Below the pieces are notes generated by a model. The model saw only the letters and a list, made by a program, of their open reading frames with translations. It did not search any database and had not been told where the DNA came from. A stretch of DNA of 64,000 nucleotides from Varroa destructor (lineage: Eukaryota > Arthropoda > Arachnida > Mesostigmata > Varroidae). The translations under genes and the position numbers were made by a program. Shown here one piece after another: positions 25,301 through 37,723 of the stretch (within the stretch, counting starts at the first letter, position 1; the number at the start of each line of letters is the position of its first letter). The stretch covers positions 21,003,643 to 21,067,642 of the forward strand of contig NW_019211458.1 in assembly GCF_002443255.2 (NCBI RefSeq), read 5' to 3'.

Positions 25301-28300
25301 CTACTGAATCGATGTCAAGTAGCGCCGATTGGAACGAGCACTTGGGATGGCTGGTTGAATAGATAATGTATTAGTGAAGTCAGCCTGATTCGTATAGTAG
25401 ATTTCTTCTATCTTATACCAAGCACGTCTTGCAGCTAGTGGCAGTCCGCTAGAGAAGAAAGTCAGTGAAAGCACGGCGAAGTTTGCTCAGCCGCGACGGG
25501 TGGATTCACCTCGCTTCTCGTCCTGCCACATCGCCTGTACTATAAGAGCAGTCAGCGTTTATGTGTCGAGCTGTCTACCTCTATGTTTATCCGTCGATGG
25601 TATGGACCCAGTGAGACATCAATGGTGACTATATTGACAGTGGTGGTCGTAGTTCGTGTGTGCATAACTTCTGCAGGCACGTTGGTGCCTCCTTGCCTCC
25701 CGCCGCTCCACTTGGCTTTGATTCGGCATTGGGTTGCGCACTTTTGCTTCACTCTCTCTACCCACAGTCGGATAGGAGTTCTAAGGATACTTTCCTCTCT
25801 CAACAAAAAGGATAAGCTAGGTAAAAACGATTGGCGAGCTGCCTGTCTATCTGCCCGTAGAAGGCCCTGCTACCTTGGCTGCGTTCTTGTTTGCTCTACA
25901 GTTGAGGATCAACTTTTCCTGCCGGGGTAGCTCTCGCGCTCCTTTTATCTCCTTCTCTGGCGCTGTTCCCGCTATTCTATCTCCATCTGTCTCCTGAGAC
26001 CTCCTGAGCAGACACCTTTCCCAACAAACTGCCGAACCGTCGATGAAGCTTAGAAGGTTCAATCTAATTATACCAACGAACAGAGTGAGCTGCTGTTGCC
26101 GATGCTGCTAACCTAGCGGAACTATTCGGAAAAAGTGGCTGGCGACCGCTGGCGCCTCCTTATTTTTCTCGGTCCCGTTTCGGTCGTCAATCCTATTCTC
26201 CGCCATTGCTTACATGTTTCCGGCAGCTTCTATCCTATCCAGAGCTGGAGTTACTTTACTGGGATTGCTGTCTTAGTATGTCCTCGACCTGTAAGCGGCA
26301 GCGAAGAAGCACATCCTCCTGAATTTTTGAACAATGCACTCCCCCTTTAGACAGGCCCCAGCTAGGTAGATCTCCATTGGAGGACCCCAGTTACTCCAGT
26401 CCCGGCTGTTTGCTGCCCTCCTGTCCTATCCAGGACTAAGCCGTATACCGCACTATTCGTTATTCCGCTACTCAAGTTCTCCCACCTTCTTCTGCTGCGT
26501 CTAACCGATAGGAAAATGTCATGGGTCTCGACAGGCGAGATTGGATTTTCATTTTGTCCAAACTCTTCACTGTACCGGCGTCTATCCGGTTTCTTGAGAA
26601 AGCCCTGGCCATCGTAACGGTACCATCATCATTGCAGCACTGCCGTTAGCAGCAGCAGAATTACCATCGCAATTGCAATGGTCGTCACCAGCTTGCTTGT
26701 CCTCAAACTCCAAGACGAAAACTCGTCGCACACAGGTGAAAGCCGTCCGTCTTATACCGTTCGCTTCGTTTTGTCGTTCATCTCTACAACAGGGTAGCTT
26801 GACCTATAGATCCTCTATCTGTTGTAGTCCTCTTTTCCACAATGTCGTCACCGCAAAAGCCCCTAGTGCTCGAAAGCAACGACGCTACGGCCGGTGAGCC
26901 GCCCGCCGCCCGCCGCCGTTACTTCGATCTACCAATCTCCTGGTAATGTAAGCGACTTTGCCCTATAAGCCATGGAGTTTGGATGTTCATATTGAGCTCA
27001 TGGTCGTCGTCGTTGATATTAAAACGTTAATTGCCCGTTAAATTTCCATCAATCACTGTCACGTTGCTCGAATATTTTTGTGTGCAATCATCAAATACGG
27101 TGAAACACATCGTGTGAGAAAGCAAAGACGTGTGGTAACACTGTGTTATATGCAATCTGTCAAGTGATATGAACCTATTTAATTTCATGTAACCGTATGA
27201 CGTAACTTCCCTAATCCCACGTCTTGGTAATGGTTTTCATGGCTGTACTTGAGGCATGATGTTATGGAGAATCATTCGTACAAAGGTATATTGTATGACG
27301 CATTGAAGACTTAGTAGCAATAGTTGTTAGACGGTTAGAGTTTCAGCCTGGAATATTATTTTGTGTTACTGACGTCAATCTCATTAGCCGATCGGTTTCA
27401 GCCCATGAAGCATTTGCAAGGACAATTATCAAAGTACATCGGCAAACGTCTGCACCGGCCATAAGCGTTTATCCAACGTCTAGCCTACAAGCAACTTCGA
27501 TCAGTTCTCCAGCTGATCTCCAGCTGCTTTTCTATCGTATTTATCCCTTAGAAAACATATCCTTGTAGTGCATTCAGATAGGGCATCGCTTGGTGTTATT
27601 GTGTCTATCGCATGTAGGGATTTGCTATCCCCAGCCAATACAACTAGGATTAAGCCACCATCACTCCTTGAGCTTCACTTTCTTGTATGGGACGCTTTCA
27701 GAGGTACGGTGTCCTCCTAATACCCCAGTCGCAACGCGCAGCTATAGTAAAACATTGATAACAGTGCCTTATTAATGTTGAACCTAAACTATCAGGCGTC
27801 GATAACCTAAGTAGGCAAATAGGTCACGACTGCGTCCTCATAAAGGAAATTTTAAATTATAAAAAGGGAAAAGTTGAAGATGGCTTCGTCTTATGAGTTA
27901 CTTTTGGACTAGTACAACAACAACCGCTTATCTACACAAAATACATTGGCAAAAATGAAAATCTATAGAAATTCGGAACTGCTAAATGCTTCACGTTTTT
28001 CAGTGCCAAACGCTCTTGGATTTGGGTTTGCAAGGTTTCTCCTGCACCCTGAATACCCAAGTCAGCTGTAGATCGGATTTCTTAGAAATACTGCATCATT
28101 CTTACGGCGACATAGCCGCGTAAGTTTATGAACGTCTTCTGTATATATGCTGCTCGGAAACATCGTAAGAATAGTAGGTCAAAGTTGACCAGTTATTTCC
28201 ATTTTTTTTTTAATAATAAGCCGAATCAGTTCAAAGAGGTCCTTAGGCTCACACCATACTCCTTCAGGACCAGTTTCGGTGATGTCTGTCGCTTCATCTT

Positions 28301-29256
28301 GTGTTTGCAGTCGGTCGCCATATCTATTAAGCTATCACGCGGCAGCGTCAGTTGAAGGCAGGCGGGAATGAAGGCCATGAAGCTAATCAAGCAGAGACGA
28401 GCTTGAAGAGGCCTCTAAGTGGCAACGAGATAACGGGTCCTGCTGGTTACTGCTGCTGGACTACCGTTTCTGTCATAGACTGGTACCCGTAGACAACGTT
28501 TCACGAGACACGAAAGGGCCTGCAAAGATGCTACAAACGAGGTTGGCTTCGAGATCATCGCCGTTAAAACGAGCTAGGCTGGCGGCCCGGGTAGTTCTGG
28601 GGGGTTTGGAGTAGGACGAAGTCTCTGAACGATAAGTACGGATACACTGAGATCTAATAATTGGGGGAAGCATAGGCCAAAAACCAGGCGGCGGTGCAAG
28701 CACTCAAAGAACTGCATGGCTCCTGAAATAAAGCAGGCTGACGGAAACAGATAACGCACAGATAATGAATAAAAAGCAGACGGTTAACTATATAAAAGAT
28801 AAGGTGACGCTAAAATGACTTGAACAAACAGCCTTTTAAAATGAGTGGGTGGCTTCAGTAGGCAACGATGCATAATGCGTCCAAGCAGCGTAAAAGCTTC
28901 CTCCGTTTGTTTTAATTATGAAGCTATTAGCTACCAATATAATAAAAGATAAAGGTTAGATACAGTGTAACTGATTTTTTTTTCTTATATATTACACAAT
29001 ACATGTTTTTTCAGTTGCCATATTTTGCATTATTATTATCTATTATGCAACACTTAGTGCCGCTGAATTGTCTGAACGCATTTATAAATAATACAGTTGT
29101 CTATGATAAGTTCTATACGCACGTTATCTTTTAACGTCAGTTATATTGCTCGCCAGACCCAGCGGTCCACCTAGACCGACCAACCTCTCCAAAGTTTTGG
29201 TCGCTGTTGAACGTACCATATTGCTTCGTATCACAATGATACTACTGTAGTCTACT

Positions 29257-29278
29257 TGGCTGGCTGGCTGGCTGGCTG
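29257..29278. repeat. (TGGC)n tetranucleotide repeat
   Basis: About five tandem TGGC units lie 0.7 kb upstream of the candidate cassette exon. Confidence 0.85.
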
Positions 29279-29980
29279 TCTGCCTGTTTATTCGGCCCGC
29301 CTGGCTCTGGGGTGAAGAACACAGCTAGCGCGAGCAATAGTCGGTCGCTTGCTCGGGATCCTGCCTGCTCCAAGAGAACCAATAGTCGAACCAAGCTGAT
29401 CCGTGCTTAGCTTGTGAGAGATCCTCGCTTGACTCGCATAGTGGGGAGGAAAATTTATGTGGGGAACAACTGTAGTCCCAAGGCGCCTGTCTCCTTCGTC
29501 CGCGGACCGTTCAGATGGTGCCGTTTGCTATGGAGTCACTAAGCAGTCAAGACAGCGAACAAGCCAGGCGCTTTGGGCGGCAGCGCAACGCGATAGCTTC
29601 GTTGTTGTTCCCCCGGTAAAAATTGTGAGACTCCTGCACTGTGCTTGATTCTCTGGGTTTTTCTCTTTTCTAAACCCTGAAGGATGCTGTGCACTATAGG
29701 ATACAGGAGGTGCTTCGGCTGGCTATAACTAGCGCGAAGACAGACGAAGTTCAGTGGGCTAAGTAAAATTAAACGCAAAATCAAGGAACTTTGCTTAGCT
29801 GTTTTCGTACGATAATAGCTACTAGAGCACGTCGCTTGCTTTAAGCCGTTTTGAGTATTTGCAATATATAACGCAATAAAATAAAATATATATGCCTTTA
29901 CTTTTGCAACTCTTTGCATTGGAATCTATAGGAGAATGTATTAATGAATTAATATTTTTGGCGTTTTTCGTTCATTATAG

Positions 29981-30082
29981 GGCTACGTAATGGACGACAT
30001 CGAGCCGGGAGCCGAGGATGACAACAGCCCGTATAGGCGGGCAGTGGGTTCCGCATGGCAGTATCCGAAGTACAACAACTCT
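29981..30082 (+). CDS. hth: candidate hth cassette exon in the HM-homeodomain linker (34 aa)
   Basis: The acceptor is T-rich and ends TTATAG at 29980; the donor is a full consensus (TCT|gtaagt at 30083). The 102-nt interval is open in the frame set by the preceding exon and is phase 0 on both sides, so it can be included or skipped without shifting. The 34 residues begin GYVMDDIEPGAEDDNSPYRR, an acidic start, and end WQYPKYNNS, an aromatic basic-polar end. As I recall the Drosophila protein, STPD joins directly to RPPS there, so this segment would be an insertion or an alternative exon. Reading past its donor gives eight residues, then a stop at 30107-30109. I do not recognise it from another species. 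Splice sites, phase and location support it; conservation is untested. Confidence 0.55.
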
Positions 30083-32777
30083 GTAAGTATCTTACTTACT
30101 CTGCAGTAATATTGGATACCTTATAGTTCTGCCGTCGTTAATACCCTGTAGTACTGTCGTACTACTTAATGCGTACGTTGCATATAAGCAGGTGAGTTTG
30201 CTATGCAAGTGCATACGTGGCTTGCTACTTCGCTGTTAGTACACTCTACACTCAAGTTCATTTTCATCCTTTTTCAGCAGTTAGCGCACAATATAATCTC
30301 CGGTCAACAGGGAGATACAGGTCTTAGCCAAAAACTTTAGGGCTTTGGTTCTGAATGTCGATCTATGTCACCGTCGCCAGTACCGTCAACGAACCTGGTT
30401 TAATGGCCGGTTCTCGTTCGTTCACTCGCCCCTTCACTCATGTCATTTCTTTTGGAGGTGGGTTTATTGCTGGACACAATGCGATCTGGTTTGGTGCACA
30501 GTATCCGCGATCCTCCCCCGCACACACGACGGGCTCGACCTTTACGTCTCAATTCCTCAACATCCCTTTCATCCTGTTTATTTCTGGTGTGTCTGTCTGT
30601 TCTTGAGTTCCTTCTTAGTATGCCTCGACGTGAAGAACGGGTGACCACCATTGCCACTGGCACTATTACCCTCCCCGTTGGGCAGTCGGATAGAATGTCA
30701 AGTACACCGCTGCCCTGACCTAGCAGCAGTGTCAAGTCGCGACTGCTGCTGCTTTTACCGCTGCCTCACAATGGGTCGTTACCCGTCTTGGCTTTAGCTG
30801 GTTGAAGCGACTGACACTGTGATGGCTCTTAGGCACAGTTTTCTCCTAGTGAACTGTACGTCGCTCGTGCTTTGCCTGCGTATTTGCTCGGCCGGTTGGT
30901 TGGCCTGTGGGGCCGAAGTGCTTGTTCGTTCGTCGTCGTCCTTTTCTCAATGGACGATGGCCGCTGCCGGAGGGGGCGAAAGGATTTTCCTCCTGTCCTC
31001 TTGCTCCGTCTCCTGCGTCTACTGTTTCTGCTTCATACCTAAGCAGCCACAAGCGTTTGTCAGCCAAGCTTTCCCATTGCTAGTTCACATCAGCCCATTT
31101 GTTTCCCGTTCGTTTTGCTCCGGTTTGCGACCCGGGTAGAGAGCAAGTCGCGTGCCCCATCTCTGCGCTTGGCCCCTGTAACCCATCGTCCAGTAGCACC
31201 CGAGCATGGCGTTACTTTCGGCAACATCAGCAATTGCGCGATGGCTTGTTTTCCGTTCATCCAATCTTTACTCTCCACCTCTTTTCGATATAGAGGGGTT
31301 CTCCGCAGAGCAAATGCTACATGCAGAGCATGTAGTTATTCTACATAAGACATCCTATGACGGGCTAACGCCTAACCGAGTAACAGCGGCTTCAATTACG
31401 TAGCAATGACAAATTTTCCAAAACCTCGGGACCTTCTGTCTCCACAAAATTTTCAAGAATATTCCATTTGTCTTTTCTTTGTTTACCCAATGCGGTTTTG
31501 ATTTTACTGCTGCTTGGCGCGATGTATTGTTTAGCAAAATCCATGGACATATCGACACAGCGTTATCTGCAATAGAGTTTACCACTTGCAACCGAACACT
31601 TGCGTCGTCGATCTGCTTGCTCCTTTACGCGTTCAACCACCCTTCAATGGGAAGGTTCTGGATAGATCTACGAGCGCCAGTGTCGTGCCGGTACGTCCTA
31701 GCTACCATTAGCACCCCGTACCATTTACTACTATTCCATTGTACAAGGTGCGCATTGCTTCCCTTGTCTCTATCCCTTCCACGTAGAACGAGGATGAAGA
31801 GTGGTCGCCAGGGCGGCAGCAGCGCCCACCACTCACCAAAGCCTACGCAGAGGCAGATCTTGCCCCGGCGTCGCTGCTCCTTGCCTGCCACCGACCGCTC
31901 ACATGTAGTACGGAGGACTATCTTTGTGAAGTGGGGGGATGTGGGTGGGTTTCGGGAGTGCTCGCAGTATAGAACCCCAGAAGGGGATTTTCCTTGGGTG
32001 TATATGTGGGAGACCAGAGCTTGGTTGGGTGGTCGAAGCTCTGCTGGTGAGAAAGAGGTTCCCTCATGACAGTTCCCCCCATTGCTGCCACTAACTCAAC
32101 TCCCGACTAGAAGACGCCCCCTAAATCCCTAACTTTCCATGAAGCTTCGTGGGGTTCTAAGCGAAGCAGGGCTGCGGAGTCGGGGATGGAGCGGCAAGAC
32201 GCCGGGGCGGCGGGAGGGGGGAGAGTGGAAACTAGCGAGCGCGCTAGTCAGCCAACCCCGAGCGGAGAGCAGCAGCCTCAGCAACGATGGAGTCTGGCTG
32301 CAAGTGACAGGCAATTTATAGTGGCGCCCTCTTTTCTCCTTTTTCCTCGCAGTTTCTGTTCTCCGCATTTTGCTCAGCAGCACTCTCTCTTTCTTGTCCG
32401 AGGACACGACAGGCTCAAGGAAAAGAGACTATGGGCCGTAGAGAACTGAAGAAAGAGAAAAAGTGAGGAGAGTGGGGTGCGCAGGCCCTGAGGTTGAGTT
32501 GCCGGGCAGTTCTAGGACTGATGGCTCGGGCAGCAATCGGCCAGTGTAATAGTGAGCGAAGAAGCGACCGGCGGGTCAGCTAACCCCAGCTAGCTTTAGG
32601 CACAGCAGAGCTGTGTTGGGCTGGGTTGGGTCTGCGCTACTTTCTCGTTTCTGCTATGGCTGCTCCGGTAGGCAGTCAACGGACCAATGAGGCAGCCTGG
32701 TAGGCAGATTCCCCTCAGCTCCTCGCAAATTATATTTCCTTTCCACTGTTCGATGACGAAGGGAAGAACTGTAACAC

Positions 32778-32801
32778 CAGCAGCAGCAGCAGCAGCAGCA
32801 G
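32778..32801. repeat. (CAG)8 triplet repeat
   Basis: Eight uninterrupted CAG units. They are intronic and not in any recognised coding frame. Confidence 0.9.
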
Positions 32802-33128
32802 CCGCAGTGGCAGTTACGATGATAGCAATGACGATAAAGGCGACGGCTGGATAACAGAACCCTAAAGTCTGCACAGGCGTGGCAGAACATGGTGAATCCT
32901 GTAACTTTCTGCCAATGTACGGAACTATACGAATATATAGAAGCTCCAACGGGAAAAACATATGCCGATATGCCTCAAGTGATTTAGCTGACGAAGACTG
33001 AAGTTTGTCAGCTGCTATTGCGCTCCCCAAGCCGCTTTGCTGCTGAAAAAGAAGCCGTTGGAAATATGGATGCTAGCTCTTTTCAGTAGTGTTTTGCTAA
33101 TCGATAGTTTGAGTTCGTCCTACACAGA

Positions 33129-33176
33129 TGGTACTGGATTAAGGCGCCTTACACCCAGAGGTATAGGTTCGACTCG
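33129..33176 (+). other. weak tRNA-like segment (A-box and B-box words)
   Basis: TGGTACTGGATTAAGGCGCC at 33129-33148 resembles the D-arm of a tRNA-Leu, and GGTTCGACTCG at 33166-33176 matches the B-box and T-loop consensus closely, at tRNA-like spacing. However, the T-stem pairs at only three of five positions, and I could not form an acceptor stem. It is at most a degenerate tRNA or SINE-head remnant, and may be coincidence. Confidence 0.2.
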
Positions 33177-35532
33177 CATAGTGAGCTAGTAGACCTGAAC
33201 TATTCTTTTCTTTGTTCTCTCGTCACTGTACATTGTTTTGTCGCCGGCATCAGAACAACTAGAAACTTGGTAACAAAAATTAAAAAGTCGGATTTTCTAG
33301 GATGCTTTATCGAAAGATTGCTTGCACACAATGCACAGAAAAAAAAAACAAAATTGCGCCATAGCCATTTTATTAGTTTGTTGGTAAGCCAAAATGGAGA
33401 CCTGTATCTGTCATTCAGCACTTTTTTTCCGGTAGATTCGCACAGGAGTTGATCCTCTTTATTCATTTTTAGTATCTTCTATTATTACTGCTATCGGAAA
33501 AACTCTAATTTGAGTTTTTTTCTTAATGCTACTAGCTTTTGTCGTGCTCATCATAGACAGTTTAAGAAATCCATCTAATTTAAGCCATTGTTGAGTCATT
33601 TGCTATTGTAAACTGAGAGTGCGTCAATGATGTTGCTATAGCTTTTTGCCGCTGCTGCTACAGTTCCCGGTACCAAGTCGCCACTTCAAACGACTGGGAA
33701 GTTCAGTGTGACTTGGCCTTTAGTTCTCCCCTCCGTTATTTCAGGGTTTTAGTGGTGGGTAGGAAAACGTCGGACCTTTCTAGCTTTCAATTCGAAATTA
33801 GCTAAATCAGTCGGCAAGCACCAAATGTAGCAACGATTCTCGCTACCGACGCCACTGGCGACACTATGCGCTTGACATGTAGTTGTGCTTATTCTGTAAC
33901 ATCAACAGGCGACGTCGGATTGGTTTACGGATGGTGCCACATAGCGTATTTCTTCCCACCACCGTTGAGGCTGCCTGCTGTTTGCCGCCCCCTCAATATA
34001 TCTTTCTTTCTAACGACTCTCCTTATTTGATGCAACATCATTGGCTTTGTTTGGTCATACAGCGCGAGCCAAAACGTCGCGGTGCGATATCGCGCGTATT
34101 CTGTATTCGCTCATCGGGTGGGCGACAGACAGTTGTTGGCGGTTGACAACCGCAGCAGCTGAAGTGATAGGAAAAACGAAGTGGTTATTGTTATGTAGCA
34201 ATTTTACTGCGGTTGCAGGTATTAGCTAGATCCGGCAGGTCAACGCCTTGAAACCGGTCTGTTGCTTGATGTCAGCTACGACGAACTGGAACCTCACATG
34301 CCGGTTAGGTAGTCCTAACTTGAACGACTATCTATCTGCAAACAGCAGGAATAAAGCAGGAAGTAGTATTTTGCTTCAAACTGTTACCGACATGGCGACG
34401 GTTGCTGGTCGCTACCGTCTGCGAATGCTTATATCTGCTTGGCTCACCAGCTCAATTAGATCAGATAGCAGAAAATTGCCGACATCGCTCAATGACTGAC
34501 CTCTTGCCAGTGACTGGCTTTTCTGTGGCATTATTTCCCAGTGTATGCAAAAGGGGCTAGGGGACTTTTTCTCATTGACCAGACTCATTCATCGACGGCG
34601 CTTATGCAGTCGTTTTATTAGTCTTGGTTTTATGTTGTTATTGGTACCGTTGAGTATTCGCAGACTTCGCCTATGTAAAGCTCATCTGAGTCGCGCAATA
34701 GCACTAGTCTGTATGGTGCTGCTGCTGGTGACCGTGAAGTCGATGGCGTCGAGCAGCTTTCTTGCGTCGCCGCGCTTTAATGCGTCATTCTAACTCCTGG
34801 CAGAATCGAGGCATCGGCACAGTCGTCAGCGTCGGCAGTAAGAGTTCAACAGAACTACGTTGACGGAGAACTCGGTGAGACACACTCACCAACGGTCACT
34901 GGTGTACACGTTGAGCATTTAAAACGCAACAAAAGCAATAACTGTCTAAGGTTTTAGCCATGGTAAGGCCGTCATCCAAGTGGCCCTCTGTCTGGGCGCT
35001 GTCAACTGTCAGGCAGACTGGCAGCAAACCCACCGGCGAGCCAATCACGTTCGGTCTGTCCTTCCGAGGAAATGCTTCAAGCGGCCTTTTCTGCGTCTTC
35101 GTATTCGAGTCGAGTCGAACTAACTCACACAATTTACAGTGGACTATCGCTCTGTAGTATGAAAGTGGTGGTCGCGTCTACTGCTGAACAGTTTTGTTGT
35201 TGCCGTCTTTCTCTCTATAATATCTAAGATTCCTTACCTATTCGCGTTGCACCGAAAATCATAGCGTAGAGCAGTTGGTGAAATTAGCGGCAGCGTCACC
35301 GTCACTCTCTCGCGTCCCGTTGTCGAGAAGGAAAAGGAGAAAAAACAAATCTACTTTTTTCTTGTTCTCGGCAGAGGGAAACGAGACGTGCGACGGTGGC
35401 CAAGAAGGGAACGGAGAAGCGGAAGGAGGGGGACGGCTAGAGTAGACCTCGAGGGGGACGTAAGCATGCTGTAGAAGGCCCTGCTACGGCCGAGATCAAG
35501 TTAGAAGAGGCCATGACGGACACGTCCCACAT

Positions 35533-35577
35533 ACTGACTAGCTGACTGACTGACAGACAGGGAGATAGATAGACATA
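35533..35577. repeat. imperfect CTGA/GACA/GATA simple-sequence tract
   Basis: Consecutive short runs of CTGACT, GACA and GATA make up this intronic tract. This is simple sequence. Confidence 0.6.
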
Positions 35578-36290
35578 ACTAGCTGCGCATACATTTACTT
35601 ATCATACTTATCACATAGTAAGCAGGCACATAGTGCCCTGGGCTACACATACAGATAGATGCATAGGTCTAGGTCACAAAATAACATGCAAGGACGGGCT
35701 TTCATAAACTATGGCCGCGCGTCATGAGCTCAAATGTACGAAGTTGTAACGCCAATGTTTGCTAGCCAAGGGAATTGAGGACGCTGCAGCTGCAGCAGAA
35801 GTTGTCAACAACAAGATAAGCATGACTCTCATTACCAGGTTATTAACTGCTGTTGCTGTAGAATGCTCAAGCCCAAACCAAATTACATAGCTACGCAAAT
35901 AGTACAGACGTGTTGCAAACGCTTGCGGCGTCCCATTGTCATACGCTTGGGCGCCATCTCATCGGTACAAACTAGCGAAACGAGACATTATTACCAGCAT
36001 TCCGCAAACACTTACTAATGTAACTCACAGCGGCCGGGTCTGCGATCCGGCACTGTCGTCAACAGTCAGTGATCGGTTGACTAGGAGTCGGCAGCTGAGC
36101 GTCGCCGAGTGGCAGGCCAACCAAAATTAACGAACCAGGCGACGTGCGTCCGAAGAGCGAAGGCCAACGACGACAACAAGAAACGTGATAGCAAATGCTG
36201 CAGTTCGGTCTCGTGCGTTTCCGCGGTTTGTTCCAGTCGGCAAGCGGAGACAGGTAACGCAAGACAGGCGCCCTGGCATTTAGTTCTGAC

Positions 36291-36311
36291 GGCCGGCCGG
36301 CCGGCCGGCCG
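36291..36311. repeat. (GGCC)5 tetranucleotide repeat
   Basis: Five perfect GGCC units. Being self-complementary, the run can fold on itself. It is intronic. Confidence 0.9.
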
Positions 36312-37578
36312 CTGAAGGCTCGACTCGTCCGTACAATCAAAGCAAGCAGTTTTTCTACCAACAAGACGCAACAGCATCGAAACAAGCTGGGGCAACAAGA
36401 CCATGCGATCGTGGCTGAGCACCGGCTACTGCTGACGCCAGCCAGGCAGCGAGCCTTTTTGACGTGCTGCCACTCTCTGACGCTTCAAATTATAGTTTAT
36501 GTCAGTCATTCAAATTGTAGTGAGCGCCGCCGCCACCACCGCAGCGGCAATGGCGATGTGCAGCGGATACAGCAGCCGTAACGGCGGGGCCTCTAAAAAG
36601 GCTGCTGCTGGAGAAACGAGTCTTGACCGGCAGAAATAGATGAGAACATAACGCGCGCGCGTTAGGAGATCGGCGCGGCTACACGGTGAAATAGCCTGGA
36701 TGAACAGACCCAGTCTATGCAGCTGCTGTCCAAAAGACAACAGCAGAACCAGGCAAGCGATCATAGCTAGCTTATGATTTGATCGTTGGCTAGCCAGTTG
36801 AACTGCCGTTCGTTGCGCTGGGTAAGGCCAACACAATCGCAGCCGCAGCGGACGACAGGCGAAAGCGTTGCTGGACGACAGCTACCGCGATAGAGCATCT
36901 AACCAACCGGCAGAGGAACAGCAGCAGTAATGCAGGACACGGCACGACGCTGCGAAATTGATTGACCGTGAAGTTGTTACTGCCATCAAGCCTACGGCCC
37001 CAACGATAAAAAGGTAGAACTGGAACTACTAGCCGAGATGATGCGACGTCGAAGGCGATGAAGGGACTCGGGGGGGCATTGGGCTGCCTGTGTAAATTGG
37101 ATAGCTGGCTATGAGGAACTTCGGCGTTTTTCAGCGTCGATAAAATTGGGGACTGCAACTGTACTGCCCGCGATCGATTTTACCAAAGAAGAAACGTGGA
37201 AAGTGGAGAACTGGTAAAAGATCGAGGAGTTAACACTTTGCTATAAGCCAAGAATGCGGTGATCAAATTGAATGGCTGATGGTGTGGGATGGTGCGCTGT
37301 TAAGAGTCACAGGCAACATTGAGTTAAACCTGACGAGAAACATTTCCTCCATGAATCTTGCAGCTGCTCGTCAATGTAACGGTATTAATAATAGAAGCTT
37401 ACAACTATTCGCGAGTAGTGGGCACGTAGACAGCGAATATGCATACCTTAAAAAGTTGCCATTACGTTCTATACGTCTCTAGGACCCCCTAAGACATTGG
37501 ACGAAAATTGTATTTTCATTGAGTGACTTTAGTATATCTCATTGGCGATAATATTTATGTCTCTGTTTGTCTTTCTAG

Positions 37579-37723
37579 CGTCCCCCCTCACAGTCGATTG
37601 GATCGTATTGTTCGACGGGTGACGACGTACGCTCTCCGTCGGGGTCGGCCGCAGGGACCCCAGGACCAATTATGCCCCCGCAGCCTGGAAGCCAACACTC
37701 GGCCGACAACAATTCCGATGCTG
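37579..37723 (+). CDS. hth: hth exon: linker with RPPS, DDVRSP and GTPGP motifs
   Basis: The 145-nt exon enters in phase 0 after tttctag and leaves in phase 1 at donor gtacgc (37724), inside a Gly codon. Its 48 residues include RPPSQSIGSYCSTGDDVRSP and GTPGP, ending DNNSDA. Drosophila Hth has RPPSSS..DDARSPG..STPGP at this point, and vertebrate MEIS has a shorter RSGGTPGP...NSSEQG ending in the same split Gly. The segment is a Ser/Pro/Gly-rich flexible linker with SP and TP sites that could be phosphorylated. A second acceptor, TCACAG ending at 37593, lies 15 nt inside and keeps the frame. I chose 37579 because it recovers the RPPS motif. Confidence 0.9.

Larger units (their letters stand above)
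7288..29980 (+). other. hth intron, 22.7 kb
   Basis: It is bounded by donor gtacgt at 7288 and acceptor attatag ending at 29980. I found no nested gene on either strand. The longer open frames (for example near 16.2-16.8, 18.97-19.5 and 22.7-23.2 kb) have no recognisable domain and frequently coincide with opposite-strand frames. Contents are simple repeats (10101-10121, 10981-11002, 11243-11263, 15875-15888, 22341-22375, 29257-29278), a composite Exd/Hth motif at 18639, a direct repeat with BamHI-like cores at 20963-21000, and half of a dispersed 17-bp near-palindrome at 25857. Large introns of this gene in other animals carry developmental enhancers, so regulatory content is likely but not shown here. 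Confidence 0.8.
30083..37578 (+). other. hth intron, 7.5 kb
   Basis: It is bounded by donor gtaagt at 30083 and acceptor tttctag ending at 37578. No gene was recognised. A long stop-poor stretch near 31.5-32.1 kb on the + strand matches no family and is not joined by good splice sites. It contains a CAG run (32778-32801), a weak tRNA-like segment (33129-33176), the second copy of the 17-bp near-palindrome (35471), CTGACT/GATA simple repeats (35533-35577) and a GGCC run (36291-36311). Confidence 0.8.

Noticed and set aside
31479..32069. 196-codon open frame on the + strand
   Set aside because: No recognisable domain, mixed composition, an opposing open frame on the - strand and no convincing splice partners. 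It is probably chance.
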